Assembly (NCBI GenBank): GCA_965644295.1
Contig: CBFFRP010000199.1
Location: 1 to 64,000, forward strand
Source: Paraphysomonas bandaiensis
Lineage: Eukaryota; Chrysophyceae
DNA: 64,000 nucleotides
Reading direction: 5' to 3'
Shown here: positions 12,698 through 22,995 of the stretch, piece after piece
Position numbering within the stretch: the first letter of the stretch is position 1
How the letters are laid out: the number at the start of each line of letters is the position of its first letter
Notes under the pieces: generated by a model
The model's input: the letters and a program-made list of their open reading frames with translations, nothing else
Databases searched by the model: none
What the model was told of the DNA's origin: nothing
Position numbers and translations under genes: made by a program

Positions 12698-13009
12698 ATG
12701 TGCAAGGCTCTGCTTGATACTGGCGCGTCGGCGAACTTTATTAGTAAAGACGTTGTACAGTGGTTGATAGAGAGTGATTCTGTTCCAATACCTGTAATTA
12801 AGAATATTGCGGGTGGCTTGAAGTCTGCTTTTGCATTGTGTAGAAGGGGTGTACCCTTTGATGTAAAAATCCTTTCGGAGGCAAAGGAGCCTCCGGGGTT
12901 GCAAGCTAGGTTAACTGCTTGGGAATTAGATTTAAATTTTGATATTATATTAGGAATGCAGACTGTACGAGAACTAGATTTAGTTGTACATTGCCCTAAT
13001 GCTTTATGA
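12698..13009 (+). pseudogene. Ty3/gypsy aspartic protease fragment
   Basis: Contains LLDTGASANFIS, the retroviral-type aspartic protease signature, and the downstream DIILGMQTV segment that matches the usual ILG motif. This is about 104 codons, a normal protease-domain length. It is separated from RT by a stop at 13007, so it is not continuous with the rest of pol. Confidence 0.82.
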
Positions 13010-13833
13010 GCGCGGACAGCGCATGGCGGTTAGCCAACGTAGTGGGAAACAGCGCATTCCTTCATGCGAGAGAGAGAGATGATCAGTCTGGGGGAGCAGT
13101 GCCTCTTGGCCTGGGCGTGCACGCGTCTTACCCTTGTGGGGGGGAACGAGCCAGCGTTTGTCTACCGCTACGCAAAAATTATGACCTTGGGGTGCAGAGC
13201 GAGTTAGCTCCACTCGAGGTAGGAATCAATGATAGTGGCGAAGATTGGTCATACCCAGTGGAGGAGCAGTTGCTCTCTCTGGGGGTCGAGGACCCTACTA
13301 ACTTCTCAACCAGGTCCGCAAGGGACCGAGAGAATATGAAGGAGATTCGCGATGATCAATTGGAGTCTATTGATTCTGATTATTTAAGTGCGGAAAAGGA
13401 TCCGCAAGTGCTTCCAGATAAGATATTTGGATCCCCGAGTTTACAGAGTCGTATCCGGGATGTCCTGGGGGAATACAAGGAGATATTCCGATTAGAGATT
13501 CGTAAAGGGGAACCAGCCAAGCTGGAGCCTTTTGAGTTAGAAGTCCGGAACCCGTCTGAAACGTGGTTGATACCGGCACATAAATTGCCTCCCCGGAGGT
13601 TAGACAGGAGTCGCCAGCGCGAGCTCCAACATTTGGTGGATAAGCTAGAGAAGTTAGGAGCAATCCAACTTAGCACAGCCACTCATTACAGTCATCCCTT
13701 TGTGGTGCCGAAGCCAGATAATAAAGGGCGGTGGGTAATAGACTATAAAAACTTAAATCGGGTCACGACTTCAGAAAGCTGGCCAATTCCTAATATAAGA
13801 GATATGATCTATAGAATTGGTGCCAGGGGGTAA
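13006..13833 (+). pseudogene. Ty3/gypsy RT N-terminal part
   Basis: An open frame of 275 codons. The last third is the RT fingers region: PPRRLDRSRQ, the HPFVVPKPDNKGRWVIDY segment and WPIPNIRDM, standard gypsy RT landmarks. A stop at 13831 ends the frame. The next RT segment (NGVYEWLRLPMGLKCAP) follows at about 13868 in another frame. The YxDD catalytic segment that should come next is absent, so this copy cannot supply its own reverse transcriptase. Confidence 0.85.
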
Positions 13834-13865
13834 ACGATCCCGTGCTGGGTTGCCTTTATTACTCA

Positions 13866-14590
13866 AAACGGGGTGTACGAGTGGCTCCGGCTCCCCATGG
13901 GTTTAAAGTGCGCTCCATCTTATTTCCAGAGGCAAATGCAAAATATAGTGCTTGCGGGCCTGGTATATAATGAGTTTTCTTTGCATGCAATATTGGGAAA
14001 TTATACAAAAAGTCTCAAGCGCATCGGAAAGTGCTCGACTGGTCAGAGGAGGCCACGGTAGCATTCGATGAGCGGAAGGAGCGAATTCATGAGTGTCCCT
14101 TATTATTTTTTATGGATGATGTTTTCCCCATCTATCTATATACTGATGCATCTATAATAGGGATTGGGGCTCATTTGGTGCAAATCGTGGAGGGTCACGA
14201 CGCACAATTGGTATGATTAGTAAGGCGTTCGAGTCAACCTTGGCGAAATGGCATACCTGTGAGCAGGAAGGATTTGCCATTTTTGTATGCCTTGAATAAG
14301 TGGAAATACTTGTTGAGAGATCGACGCTTCATTGTTCGAACGGATCACGACAGCTTAAGCAAGAACACGGTGTTTTAAGCGTGTGCAACGCTGGTTTATG
14401 TGTTTTCAGTCGTTTGATGTACTTAGCAGGAGAACTTAAGGTGATTGCTGATGCTCTTAGTCGAATTTGTGGGGTGGACGCATCCGATAAGTTCGGTGAA
14501 AATGTCTGTTCTTCACTCGAGCAGTGCCTTGAGGTAGAGCAGGATACAGCGTGTGAGCATATCCTTAGTCGCTGCTGGAAAGTTATTTAG
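13866..14590 (+). pseudogene. Ty3/gypsy RT palm remnant and RNase H fragments
   Basis: Starts with the RLPMGLKCAPSYFQR motif, then jumps near 13975 to sequence equivalent to the RT-RNase H connection (WSEEATVAFDERKE). The stretch between, where the YxDD active site lies in gypsy elements, is deleted. RNase H pieces follow: YLYTDASIIGIGAHL, then TDHDS at about 14340 and GELKVIADALSR at about 14428, in different frames with stops at about 14216, 14297 and 14378. Confidence 0.82.
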
Positions 14591-15371
14591 ACCTGTCACA
14601 ATAGTGTAGTGGGTCACCATGGGGTAGAACGAACCATGGGAAAGTTGCGAAGGAGCAACAACATTTGGAAAAACATGAGTCAGCATGTAGTGACTTATTA
14701 AAAGATGTGTGAGTTGTCAAAAGAATGTCAACGGGGTGGCAGACAGACTTGTCGCTCAGGATAAGGTTAGGGCGTATGCACAACAGAATTTGCGTATCCG
14801 AGACCAGCACCATATTGAGTCTAATATGCCGGAGGGTATATCCTCATATCCGGTAGGGGCTTTGGTGCTAGTGGAATATCGCCATAACTCGTTGAGGAAG
14901 GGTCCTCCGAGCAAGTTATTACCATATTTGAAAGGCCCCATGAAGGTGGTGGCAATAGATGGTGGAATTTATACAGTGCAGAGTCTTTTGACCAAAGGCA
15001 CGACGAAGCATCATATCTCGAAGTTACGTCCGTTCTGTTATGATCCGAGGGTGGAAGACCCGGTGCAGATTGCGTTACGGGATGACACAGAGGGCGCCGA
15101 GTTTGTGATGGAGAATATAACGAACATGCGAGGGGATGTAAAAGGGTCACGATTTGACTTGTACTTTGAGGTGTTTTGGTCTAATTATAGTGTACCAACT
15201 TGGGAGTCTTGGAAGACAGTGCGGGGTTCAGAGGCATTGCTAAGATACCTGAGGTCCCACTCTAACTATCTTGTTCGGGCCCTATTACCCAAGAGAGGAA
15301 GGAAGCGCTCCAGGTCAGTTGATTCGACGGAAGAAGAGGCCCAATCCGAGGAGGAGGGCTCGTCGAGTTAG
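14591..15371 (+). pseudogene. Integrase remnant and chromodomain-like C-terminus
   Basis: At about 14595-14720 the HHCC-type integrase zinc-finger can be read (HNSVVGHHGVERT and later cysteines). The catalytic integrase core that should follow is absent; the next recognisable text is the integrase C-terminal module LVLVEYRHNSL...GPMKVV...HHISKLRPF. Residues of an about 70-aa chromodomain follow at 15110-15270 (FDLYFEVFWSNYSVPTWESWK). The tail is basic and acidic low complexity. Chromodomains on gypsy integrases direct insertion to chromatin marks. With the core gone, integration must come from another element. Confidence 0.82.
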
Positions 15372-15561
15372 TTTAGGGATTATGAGTTTTGACGGTTAAA
15401 ATCCGCTCTGTCCATGTAGTGGACACCTATGATAAGGTTCTCGTAAGTCAGAATAATGCTTGGAGTGATATGTAGGGTAGTAGTGGTGAGTTTTTTTAGG
15501 AGTAGTAGTTTTCGTAGGCTAAATGCCAGGTTTTCTTCAAAAAAAAGGAAGGAAGGGGTAG

Positions 15562-15768
15562 TGTGGCATGAAACCCCAGCCTTTTGGGAAAACCTTGGGT
15601 TTTTAGATTTGCGATCACTCTCCTTCAGGGATTGCTTTGGGCACGTCCCTTCAGGATCGTGATATTGTGATAGGCAGTTGCTTCATGCCAGTCTATACAT
15701 ACATGATTCTTATATGCATAATAACCATATATTCCTAGTCTACATTCTCTTGGTGTCTGTCAGCTACA
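15562..15768 (+). repeat. 3' LTR of Ty3/gypsy element
   Basis: 207 bp and essentially identical to the 5' LTR. It is directly followed by the resumed (ATGT)n tract at 15769 and preceded by a purine-rich tract (AAGGAAGGAAGGGG) that can serve as the plus-strand primer. Confidence 0.96.
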
Positions 15769-16152
15769 GTATGTATGTATGTATGTATGTATGTATGTAT
15801 GTATGTATGTATGTATGTATGTATGTATGTATGTATGTATGTATGTATGTATGTATGTATGTATGTATGTATGTATGTATGTATGTATGTATGTATGTTT
15901 GTATGTATGTATGTATGTATGTATGTATGTATGTATGTATGTATGTATGTATGTATGTATGTATGTATGTATGTATGTATGTATGTATGTATGTATGTAT
16001 GTATGTATGTATGTATGTATGTATGTATGTATGTATGTATGTATGTATGTATGTATGTATGTATGTATGTATGTATGTATGTATGTATGTATGTATGTAT
16101 GTATGTATGTATGTATGTATGTATGTATGTATGTATGTATGTATGTATGTAT
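15769..16152. repeat. (ATGT)n microsatellite, right part
   Basis: About 384 bp of nearly perfect repeat with a single GTTT interruption near 15897-15900. It is in register with the tract at 11804-11946, indicating one ancestral array of roughly 520 bp. Confidence 0.97.
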
Positions 16153-16231
16153 TTGTATATATGTATGTTGTACAAGTAGGTAGGTATGGAAGTGTATTTG
16201 TATAGTCAAATCAAAAACAAGTTGACTCAGC

Positions 16232-16350
16232 ATGGACGGTCATACAATGCAAACCGCACCCGCTCTCGTTCCGCTCGCGGAAGTTAAGTTGCATCTGGCC
16301 CGGTTAGTAGTACGGTGGGTGACCACGTGCGAAGTCCGGGTACTGTCCGT
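16232..16350 (+). rRNA. 5S ribosomal RNA
   Basis: 119 nt, the usual 5S length. The ends pair as helix I: ATGGACGGT at 16232-16240 with ACTGTCCGT at 16342-16350, using two G-U pairs. Conserved internal text matches eukaryotic 5S: CGCACCCGCTCTCGTT, CGGAAGTTAAGTTGC (box A region) and CCCGGTTAGTAGTACGGTGGGTGACC (box C and loop E region). It lies between the microsatellite and the protease gene as a single copy, not in an array. The internal promoter and the T-run immediately after the gene fit RNA polymerase III transcription. Confidence 0.95.
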
Positions 16351-16354
16351 TTTT
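16350..16354 (+). terminator. RNA polymerase III T-run terminator of the 5S gene
   Basis: TTTTT begins at the last base of the 5S helix I, the standard pol III stop. Confidence 0.85.
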
Positions 16355-16620
16355 GTCAAGAAAGTATAGAAAACGTTCATTTTTGCATATTTTGAAAGGT
16401 TTTCCAATAAAAAAGTCGTGCTTTATAGATGAGATATTAAGTACAGTATCAAGATGAGATAGATATTTTCCATATGAAGAATCATATATACATATAAGTA
16501 CATGCCATGTGGTTCGATCTCATCGAAACACCCACAAGTGAAGCACTCTCATATATAAGATCATTAATTATCAATAATAACCTGTGTGAAACTTCATAAT
16601 TGTATCTGTTACAGATAGAT

Positions 16621-19600
16621 ATGAGAGTTTTATTGAAATCTTTGATCTGCATTTATATATGTAGAAGCTGTACTATTAATGCCTTTAATATCGATGATAT
16701 TCGTATGGTTTATGATGTGGACGATATTTCTGATTCACTATTGCATCTCGCGTCTCATCATGATACCAAAATATCTCATATATCATCCAATTTTTTTCTG
16801 CTTTGTGGCCCTTACTCGAGTAGCCTCTCTATCACCCGACTGTTGCAATCTTCTCTTGCTATAAATGCTTACCAGCCTATATATTCCAGTCGAAACAAGA
16901 ACAGAGTGTGTCATGTAGTTAGTAATAATGATGATGACCTCGGGGATACCTTCGCTCATATTTCAGGGGTATCTACTACGAAGATTCCACATATAATAAA
17001 ACTGCACCGGTCTGTGGAATGGGTGATTCGTGAGATTGACAGCGCCAAGGCGGAGTCCGTAGTTCTTGAGCTAGATGTTGGAGCCTTTCATGATCAAGAA
17101 ATATCCCATGCGGAAATATTTTCTGAGCTCCAGCATATGGCTGGGTCAATATGCCGAGATCAAATTATGCGAAGGCTGCACGAGAACATGTTTTTTTGGT
17201 CCAGACAGATTGATAATAAGCACGCCGTGAACTTGCGCACTGGTGATAATTCGAGAGCAGAAACTCTTCGCACACAGTATGCCGATGCATTTTCTCACAC
17301 ATGTGATTTCTCTACGATGATGTTTCAGTCCCAGCACTCGCACATGTTGTTGTTTCTGACGACAAAGATAGCGTCTCGTACACTCTCAGATTGTGTTCGA
17401 ATTCTTGCTTCTGCCGCATCTTTACGCAGCGATGTCCGTCACGTGTCAGCACACCTTCCGCCAGTTCTTTTGTCACATTCTTCTCTCACTGACTACTACA
17501 GTGAAGATTATTCGACTGCACCAGCAGCTACAGATCAGAATGCGTTCGTTCAAACTGGAACCTCCACACAGACTCCATACTCTGATATGGGCCTCGATGG
17601 ATCTGGCTATGTTCTTGGCATGATAGATTCCGGAATAGATGACCTCAGCTGCTTTCTGATTGAAACGGACGGGTCAGAAACACCCCGCACTCTAAAAGAA
17701 GACTATACAAGTCCCATAACAGAGAGCTATAGGAGAAAGTAAGTAGTGCTATCACGTGTGTTATACTTATGCGATAGTTGCAGAGTTATACAATATGTTG
17801 CATGGGCAGACAAAATTCCACGAGAAGGTCGTGACCATGGAACTTGGTGCGGAGGTGCGTCTGTTGGGCGATGTTTTAACTCTACATCACCGGCAAGGCA
17901 GTACAATGGATTGGCCTCAAATGCCAAAATTACGATGTAAGGAGGTTTACATGGAAAGTTTATCAATGTAATCGCTTTATTTCTTGTAAGGTTTGACGTT
18001 GATGCTAATGGAAACTGGCTGGATGTACCCTCGCTATATGATATATCGCTGCCTCCTGCATACTCCGCTGGGGCACGGGTCCACTCGAACTCATGGTACT
18101 AATCTCTCTTGTAGCGATATATCCATATAAGATAGTGTCTACAGGGGAACCCCAGGGATGGGGTCGTATACTAGCAAAGCTCTAGATGTTGACAGGTTTA
18201 TGGTCGACAACCCAGATTTTTTGTTTGTGGTAGGCTGTTTTATTGTGGAAACATTTACTCTTTTGACAATGCGTCACATATGTTAGGTGGCTGCTGGAAA
18301 TGATGGTAGGTCGGGATACACGAGGTAGGCCTGATATATTCCAGTTTTATGACCCTTACCATTCTGTACTACCGCAGTGTTCATTCTCCAGGTATCTCTT
18401 GTGATTTGTGTGTCACCTATATTTTGCTTCATGCGGTGTGAATTGTGCAGGTGTTAGTAAAAATGCTCTGACTGTTGGAGCCTCTGCTGCTGCGCCCGAC
18501 CACGACAAGCTAATATATTTTTCAAGCATTGGTTATAACTATGATCAACTTATGATCAAACCAAATATTGTTGCCCCTGGAACAAGTTTACAGAGTGCTG
18601 GTTGTTCACCGATCTCTTATATCACTGCAGTAACGTTACTTTTTTATGGTGAATAGGGGTCCGCATAGAGAATCAGACTGAAAGTTGCAATGTTCAGAAA
18701 ATGAGTGGCACGTCAATGGCAACACCGTAAGTGATATATAATGGCAACATATCAGGCTTTATGTATGAGGGGATTGTAGGATGGTGGCAGCATCTGCGAT
18801 CCTGATTAGGCAGTACTTTGAGAATACCTCATTCTGGGGTAGTCAATGCAATGCAGAGTATCGTTCGTGTCCACATGTTGTGGGAAGTGCATCTACATTT
18901 ATTTCTGGTGCACTTCTTAAAGCGTTAGTTGTAAGTTGATTTTCATAGTAGTCATATCGAAGTATCAAGTCTTTTAAATTTTATATATACTCCTTATGTC
19001 CTAGATACATAGTGGCGAAGGGATGACATCCACTACTTCTCAGCCCGGAAAGAGTCAATTGTCTCCAACTAAACTCGGCCTTCCACCGGACATGTACGTA
19101 TCTTTTTTATCTGCTCAACTTGTTTGTGACATATTTGTGGACAAAATTAGATACCAAGGCTGGGGACAGATCAAGCTCGATAATCTGATTCCATTGCCAG
19201 GGGTCAGCCCATTTGACTTGTACGTCGCTGATAATGAAAATCTTGTTTCACTTTCTAGACGAATATATAAAGTGAACGTGACAAACACATCCACTCCACT
19301 TCGGGTAAGCATTGCCTGGGTCGATCCTGTGAATGTACTGTGGTCCACGAAAAACCTTCTCAATGATCTCGATTTGACGGTTACAGGGCCAGACGGTAAT
19401 GTCAGTTACGGCAATAATATAATCGGTGATGAGTACAATCCCCTTGAGAGAGTAGTTATCGTCGAACCACTACCGGGAATATACGTGGTTGAGGTGACAG
19501 CCCATAAACTAGTCACATTCTCTCAAAACTATGGTGTGGTGATCACAGTCGGTGGAAGTGTAATGGAGTCGGATACAACCCTCGATCCGATACCAGTAAA

Positions 19601-20556
19601 TGAATCTTCCCTTGAAAGAGACACGCAGACAACTGATTGCATGACCAGAGGTGATGGAACGCATCAACTAGTTAGATTTCAACTGGAGGATTGGCTAAGT
19701 GGAAGTTCGTGGATGGGTGTCGACTTTACGATATACACAATGGATGAGACATCTCAGGCTTCAGACCCTGTGTTCAATTGTACATTTATTCCGAATGAAT
19801 CTACAAATACATCTTCTGACAACCGAATATATCAATGTCAGGCATGCCTGCTGGATGACATGGCTTATGTTGCCAATTTGAACACCGACAATGCGCTGAA
19901 TGGCACTGAAAAGTACGTTCGTGTAAGCTCACAATGCCCAGGGTTTTTTCTTTCTAGTTTTCAGCAGACAGCGAAACTAGAGCTGAATGGAGGTGATTGT
20001 AATCTATGTTCTGAATTCAACACTCTGGTGAAAGTAGTGATGACTGCCAACGTAACAGATGACGACTATGTGGACTATAGTTGGTATTTATACAGTACCG
20101 ATTCTCTGTTTTATTGTTAATAGTAATGTTATTGGCAGGCATGGCGATGCGTCTTACAGTATATACGACTCAGATGGAAAAATTCTAGCTACTGGAACCT
20201 TAATGGTATCTGACGAACAAGCGGAAAGGTATATATTGACTGACATTTCGGACTACCGATTTCAATAATAGCACTATTTATACAGTTACTGCCTTGTAAA
20301 CGGAACTTATACGCTAACGCTCGAAGACGATGAATTATATGCCAGCACAAAAAAACATGCTAAAGTTACGTTCTACATGGGGTCTCAGACGTACACCCTT
20401 GTTGGTGCAAGCTCGGTGAATGTAGTCATAGGCGATTCACATCGCTCGAACAGCAGCAGCAAAAAGCACCTGACGTCCTCAGTTGGATTCATTGTAGGTA
20501 TCTGCATAGCTTGTGCCGTTCTTATCCTGGTTGGGGCGACTGCTGCGAGGTTATAA
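16621..20556 (+). CDS. Subtilisin-like (S8A) membrane-anchored serine protease
   Basis: A secreted or surface endopeptidase with the subtilase triad on separate exons: Asp in MIDSGIDD (about residue 336), His in RDHGTWCGG (about 391), Ser in MSGTSMATP (about 574). The oxyanion Asn is in HSNSWG. Thirteen exons: 16621-17738, 17784-17936, 17991-18095, 18145-18229, 18287-18324, 18378-18391, 18451-18600, 18657-18726, 18780-18930, 19005-19093, 19151-20083, 20139-20228, 20286-20556. They sum to 3,267 nt (1,088 aa). The N-terminus (MRVLLKSLICIYICRSC) looks like a signal peptide, followed by a propeptide of about 300 residues. After the catalytic domain comes a long beta-rich region with many N-glycosylation sequons. 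One TM helix (VGFIVGICIACAVLILVG) lies at the very C-terminus. Intron 19094-19150 is 57 bp and in frame, so it could be retained. Confidence 0.93.
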
Positions 20557-21527
20557 TATGATGATTATCTCTACATGGCCATAACTTACTACACGCAGGT
20601 ATATTTTTATAAAGATGCGCCGGCAAAGTGATAGACAAAATCTTGTGTCCTTGGAAAAAGGGATCGGCGACTTATAAAGAAAATTATGTAGTTATGTAAA
20701 GTGACACCACACTGATACATGATTGAAAATAAGTAGTAAACTGTCATTGTTGAAACTATTTGTATCGACGGAGTCACACCAAGTTAAAGGATATACGCAC
20801 AAATATTGTTTTGGCTTATTCATCATCGTCTTGCATGTGTGGAATAGCGTATGAACTCAGGTTACAATATTTTATACGTTATACTATTTGTTTGCGTGAA
20901 TACGCCAAAGAAGATAACAATGTTATGAAAGATTTCGTGAACTATATCATACACTTTCTGCGGTAGATAAGTACAGTGCAGTGCTAACCTCGTGCTTCGT
21001 GTTGTACAATAGACGCATCCATGTATTATAAAAATGAAAAGTAATGTAATATGTGATGTAAGAAGTCCTTATAGGCTTGAAAACTTGACAACATAGCAAG
21101 CATATTCTGACACTGTGTTGTAAAAGGAATTCTAATATGATTGCTAGTATAAGAATACAGTAGTTGAAAGCTGCAGTATATGAATCAATGATATGAATAT
21201 GAATTATGTTAGAGGTTAGAGAGAGTGAAATACGTTGACTGTATAGGATTGTGTCTGTAATCTGTAATATTGACTGGTAGTTGAGAGAATATAATTGTAG
21301 CGAATATCAACGTATGACAAGAGAAGTTGATTACAATTTTACGAATTGATTGTTGTGTGAGTTCATGTTCAGTTACTAAAGTTAATTCACCACCCAAACT
21401 ATGTCAAAAGTTTATACACTGGCGCATATTTGCATGGATCTGTAGTGTGTAATACGAACTTTAGATTGATAATTGTATATACTTAAGTTAGAATATTTAT
21501 AAACATATAATAAATACAAAGAAAAAA
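20557..21527. other. Intergenic, convergent 3' ends
   Basis: An AT-rich stretch between the 3' ends of the protease gene and the ING gene. No coding exon, RNA gene or repeat is apparent. Confidence 0.5.
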
Positions 21528-22163
21528 TTATTTCGTTCGTCTCCTTTTTCGTGAGCATTCACTGCAATACCACCTCGCTGGTATATTTCTCGTTTTGAGT
21601 CCAACACATTCTAAGTGAAACCATTCGATCGGACAGTCATCATTATCACATTGAACCATTTGTCCTGAATTTGGCATATTACATATACAATACCGAGGTT
21701 CCATCTCAGTATCTTTCTTCTTTCCTTTTTCTGCCTCATTTGTGCCGAATACAGGAGGTGGTGGTACATTTTGTCCAGACAACCGAATGGCCGTTTCCAA
21801 GAGCTTTATTTCTTCATCCACAACCCTAATATGCTGATCAATAATATCATAAGCATTGATTGCTAACTGTGTTTTTCGATCAGTAAAATCTTCAATGATA
21901 TATTTCATGTGACGGAGTGAAGGATCTACAGCTCGACTTGATTTTCTTTTATATGATTTCTCATCAGTTAATACTTTTGCTAAATCAGAATCTAAACGTT
22001 TAGAAACCGCTATTAATAATGATATATAAGTATATGATTAGAGATATGTATATATATTACCATCAACTGTATGATCTAGCTGCTGTATACCTTCTAAGCT
22101 GTCTTTTATTATATTGGGGAGATCTTTACTTGATTTTAAGAAGTGATCGACGTAACTTGCCAT
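21528..22163 (-). CDS. ING-family PHD-finger protein
   Basis: Inhibitor-of-growth proteins are chromatin readers that bind H3K4me3 and sit in histone acetyltransferase or deacetylase complexes. Two exons, 22163-22061 and 22009-21528, with a 51-bp intron, give 194 aa. The N-terminal half is helical and ING-like (SYVDHFLKSSKDLPNIIK; EIKLLETAIRL). The C-terminal PHD finger (about residues 140-188) shows the Cys4-His-Cys3 pattern: YCIC, MVQCDNDDCPIEWFHLECVG, RWYCSEC. YCIC, the aromatic before the first cysteine and the WFH segment are typical of ING PHDs. A basic tail (RKRRRTK) ends the protein. It is small compared with animal ING1-5 and close to yeast Yng2 and Pho23 in layout. Confidence 0.94.
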
Positions 22164-22725
22164 TGTGGTGATATGGGGAGTGTATTGAATAGAGTTGAGT
22201 GGCTAGGTAGTCTCAATATGAGATAGTGAGAGATATATACACCTCTCTCTATATATATGTATATGCTGCAGCATGTATAGAGAGGAGCCTCTGATATGTA
22301 CTGCTGTACTACTGTACTACTGTACTGCTGTGATGCTGTACTGCTGGTGTGTGTTTCGCCGTACAGAACAGTCACATACGTATATCCGAGTATATACTTC
22401 TGTGAATGGTACACACGTATACGGTATATCTCACTCACACATGTATATAGATGAATACAGTAGGACTACCGCACTACCACATTCTCCCCACCATACATAT
22501 ACGGGTTACATATATCCGGTATACGGATAGAACGCTCTGTGTCCAAAGAAGGCAATAATTTGGTGTACTATGCTCACTGTTGTATATATATACACAGCAG
22601 TCCTGTACATACATACATACATACATACATACATACATACATACATACATACATACATACATACATACATACATACATACATACATACATACATACATAC
22701 ATACATACATACATACATACATACA

Positions 22726-22760
<35 letters not shown>

Positions 22761-22995
22761 GCGGCAAACATTTCCAGTACGGTGATTCCAGTTACACTCA
22801 CCATTGCAGTACACTCTCATCCATATCAATCAAGACATGTACAATACCCTCTCATGAATCTCATGAAATAATCATTATAAACTCATGATTATCTATATGA
22901 ATATATGATCAGAATAACGTTTATATATATGAGTTTACGGTAGATCTCAATACACACACATATATATACAGAGAGAACATCACACAGTGTATAAT
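22164..22995. promoter_or_regulatory. Divergent promoter region between ING and carboxypeptidase genes
   Basis: About 830 bp between two divergent start codons. It contains clustered TACTGCTGTA-like words (22297-22345, and again reversed at 22591-22600), short GTATAC and TATATA palindromes, and an (ATAC)n microsatellite at 22606-22755. No coding exon is seen. Confidence 0.45.
22606..22755. repeat. (ATAC)n microsatellite
   Basis: About 150 bp of perfect TACA/ATAC repeat, the same motif on the opposite strand as the (ATGT)n tracts near 12 and 16 kb. Confidence 0.97.

Larger units (their letters stand above)
11947..15768 (+). mobile_element. Ty3/gypsy (chromodomain) LTR retrotransposon, internally deleted
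   Basis: A complete LTR-bounded element of 3,822 bp. The LTRs are 207 bp (11947-12153 and 15562-15768), begin TGTGG and end CTACA, and differ at a single position that I could find. GTAT flanks both sides, consistent with a 4-bp target duplication, but the ATGT tract makes this ambiguous. A purine tract (about 15538-15558) precedes the 3' LTR. The inside holds a tandem repeat, protease, partial RT, RNase H remnants, an integrase zinc-finger remnant and a C-terminal chromodomain-like module. Domain order with integrase after RNase H defines Ty3/gypsy. The RT catalytic YxDD region and the integrase core are missing. Confidence 0.93.

Noticed and set aside
18325-18377. A 20-bp intron (18325-18344) in the protease gene with an exon 18345-18391
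   Set aside because: It keeps the frame, but 20 bp is far below the 45-60 bp norm. A 53-bp intron plus a 14-nt exon gives a better match to the conserved protease segment.
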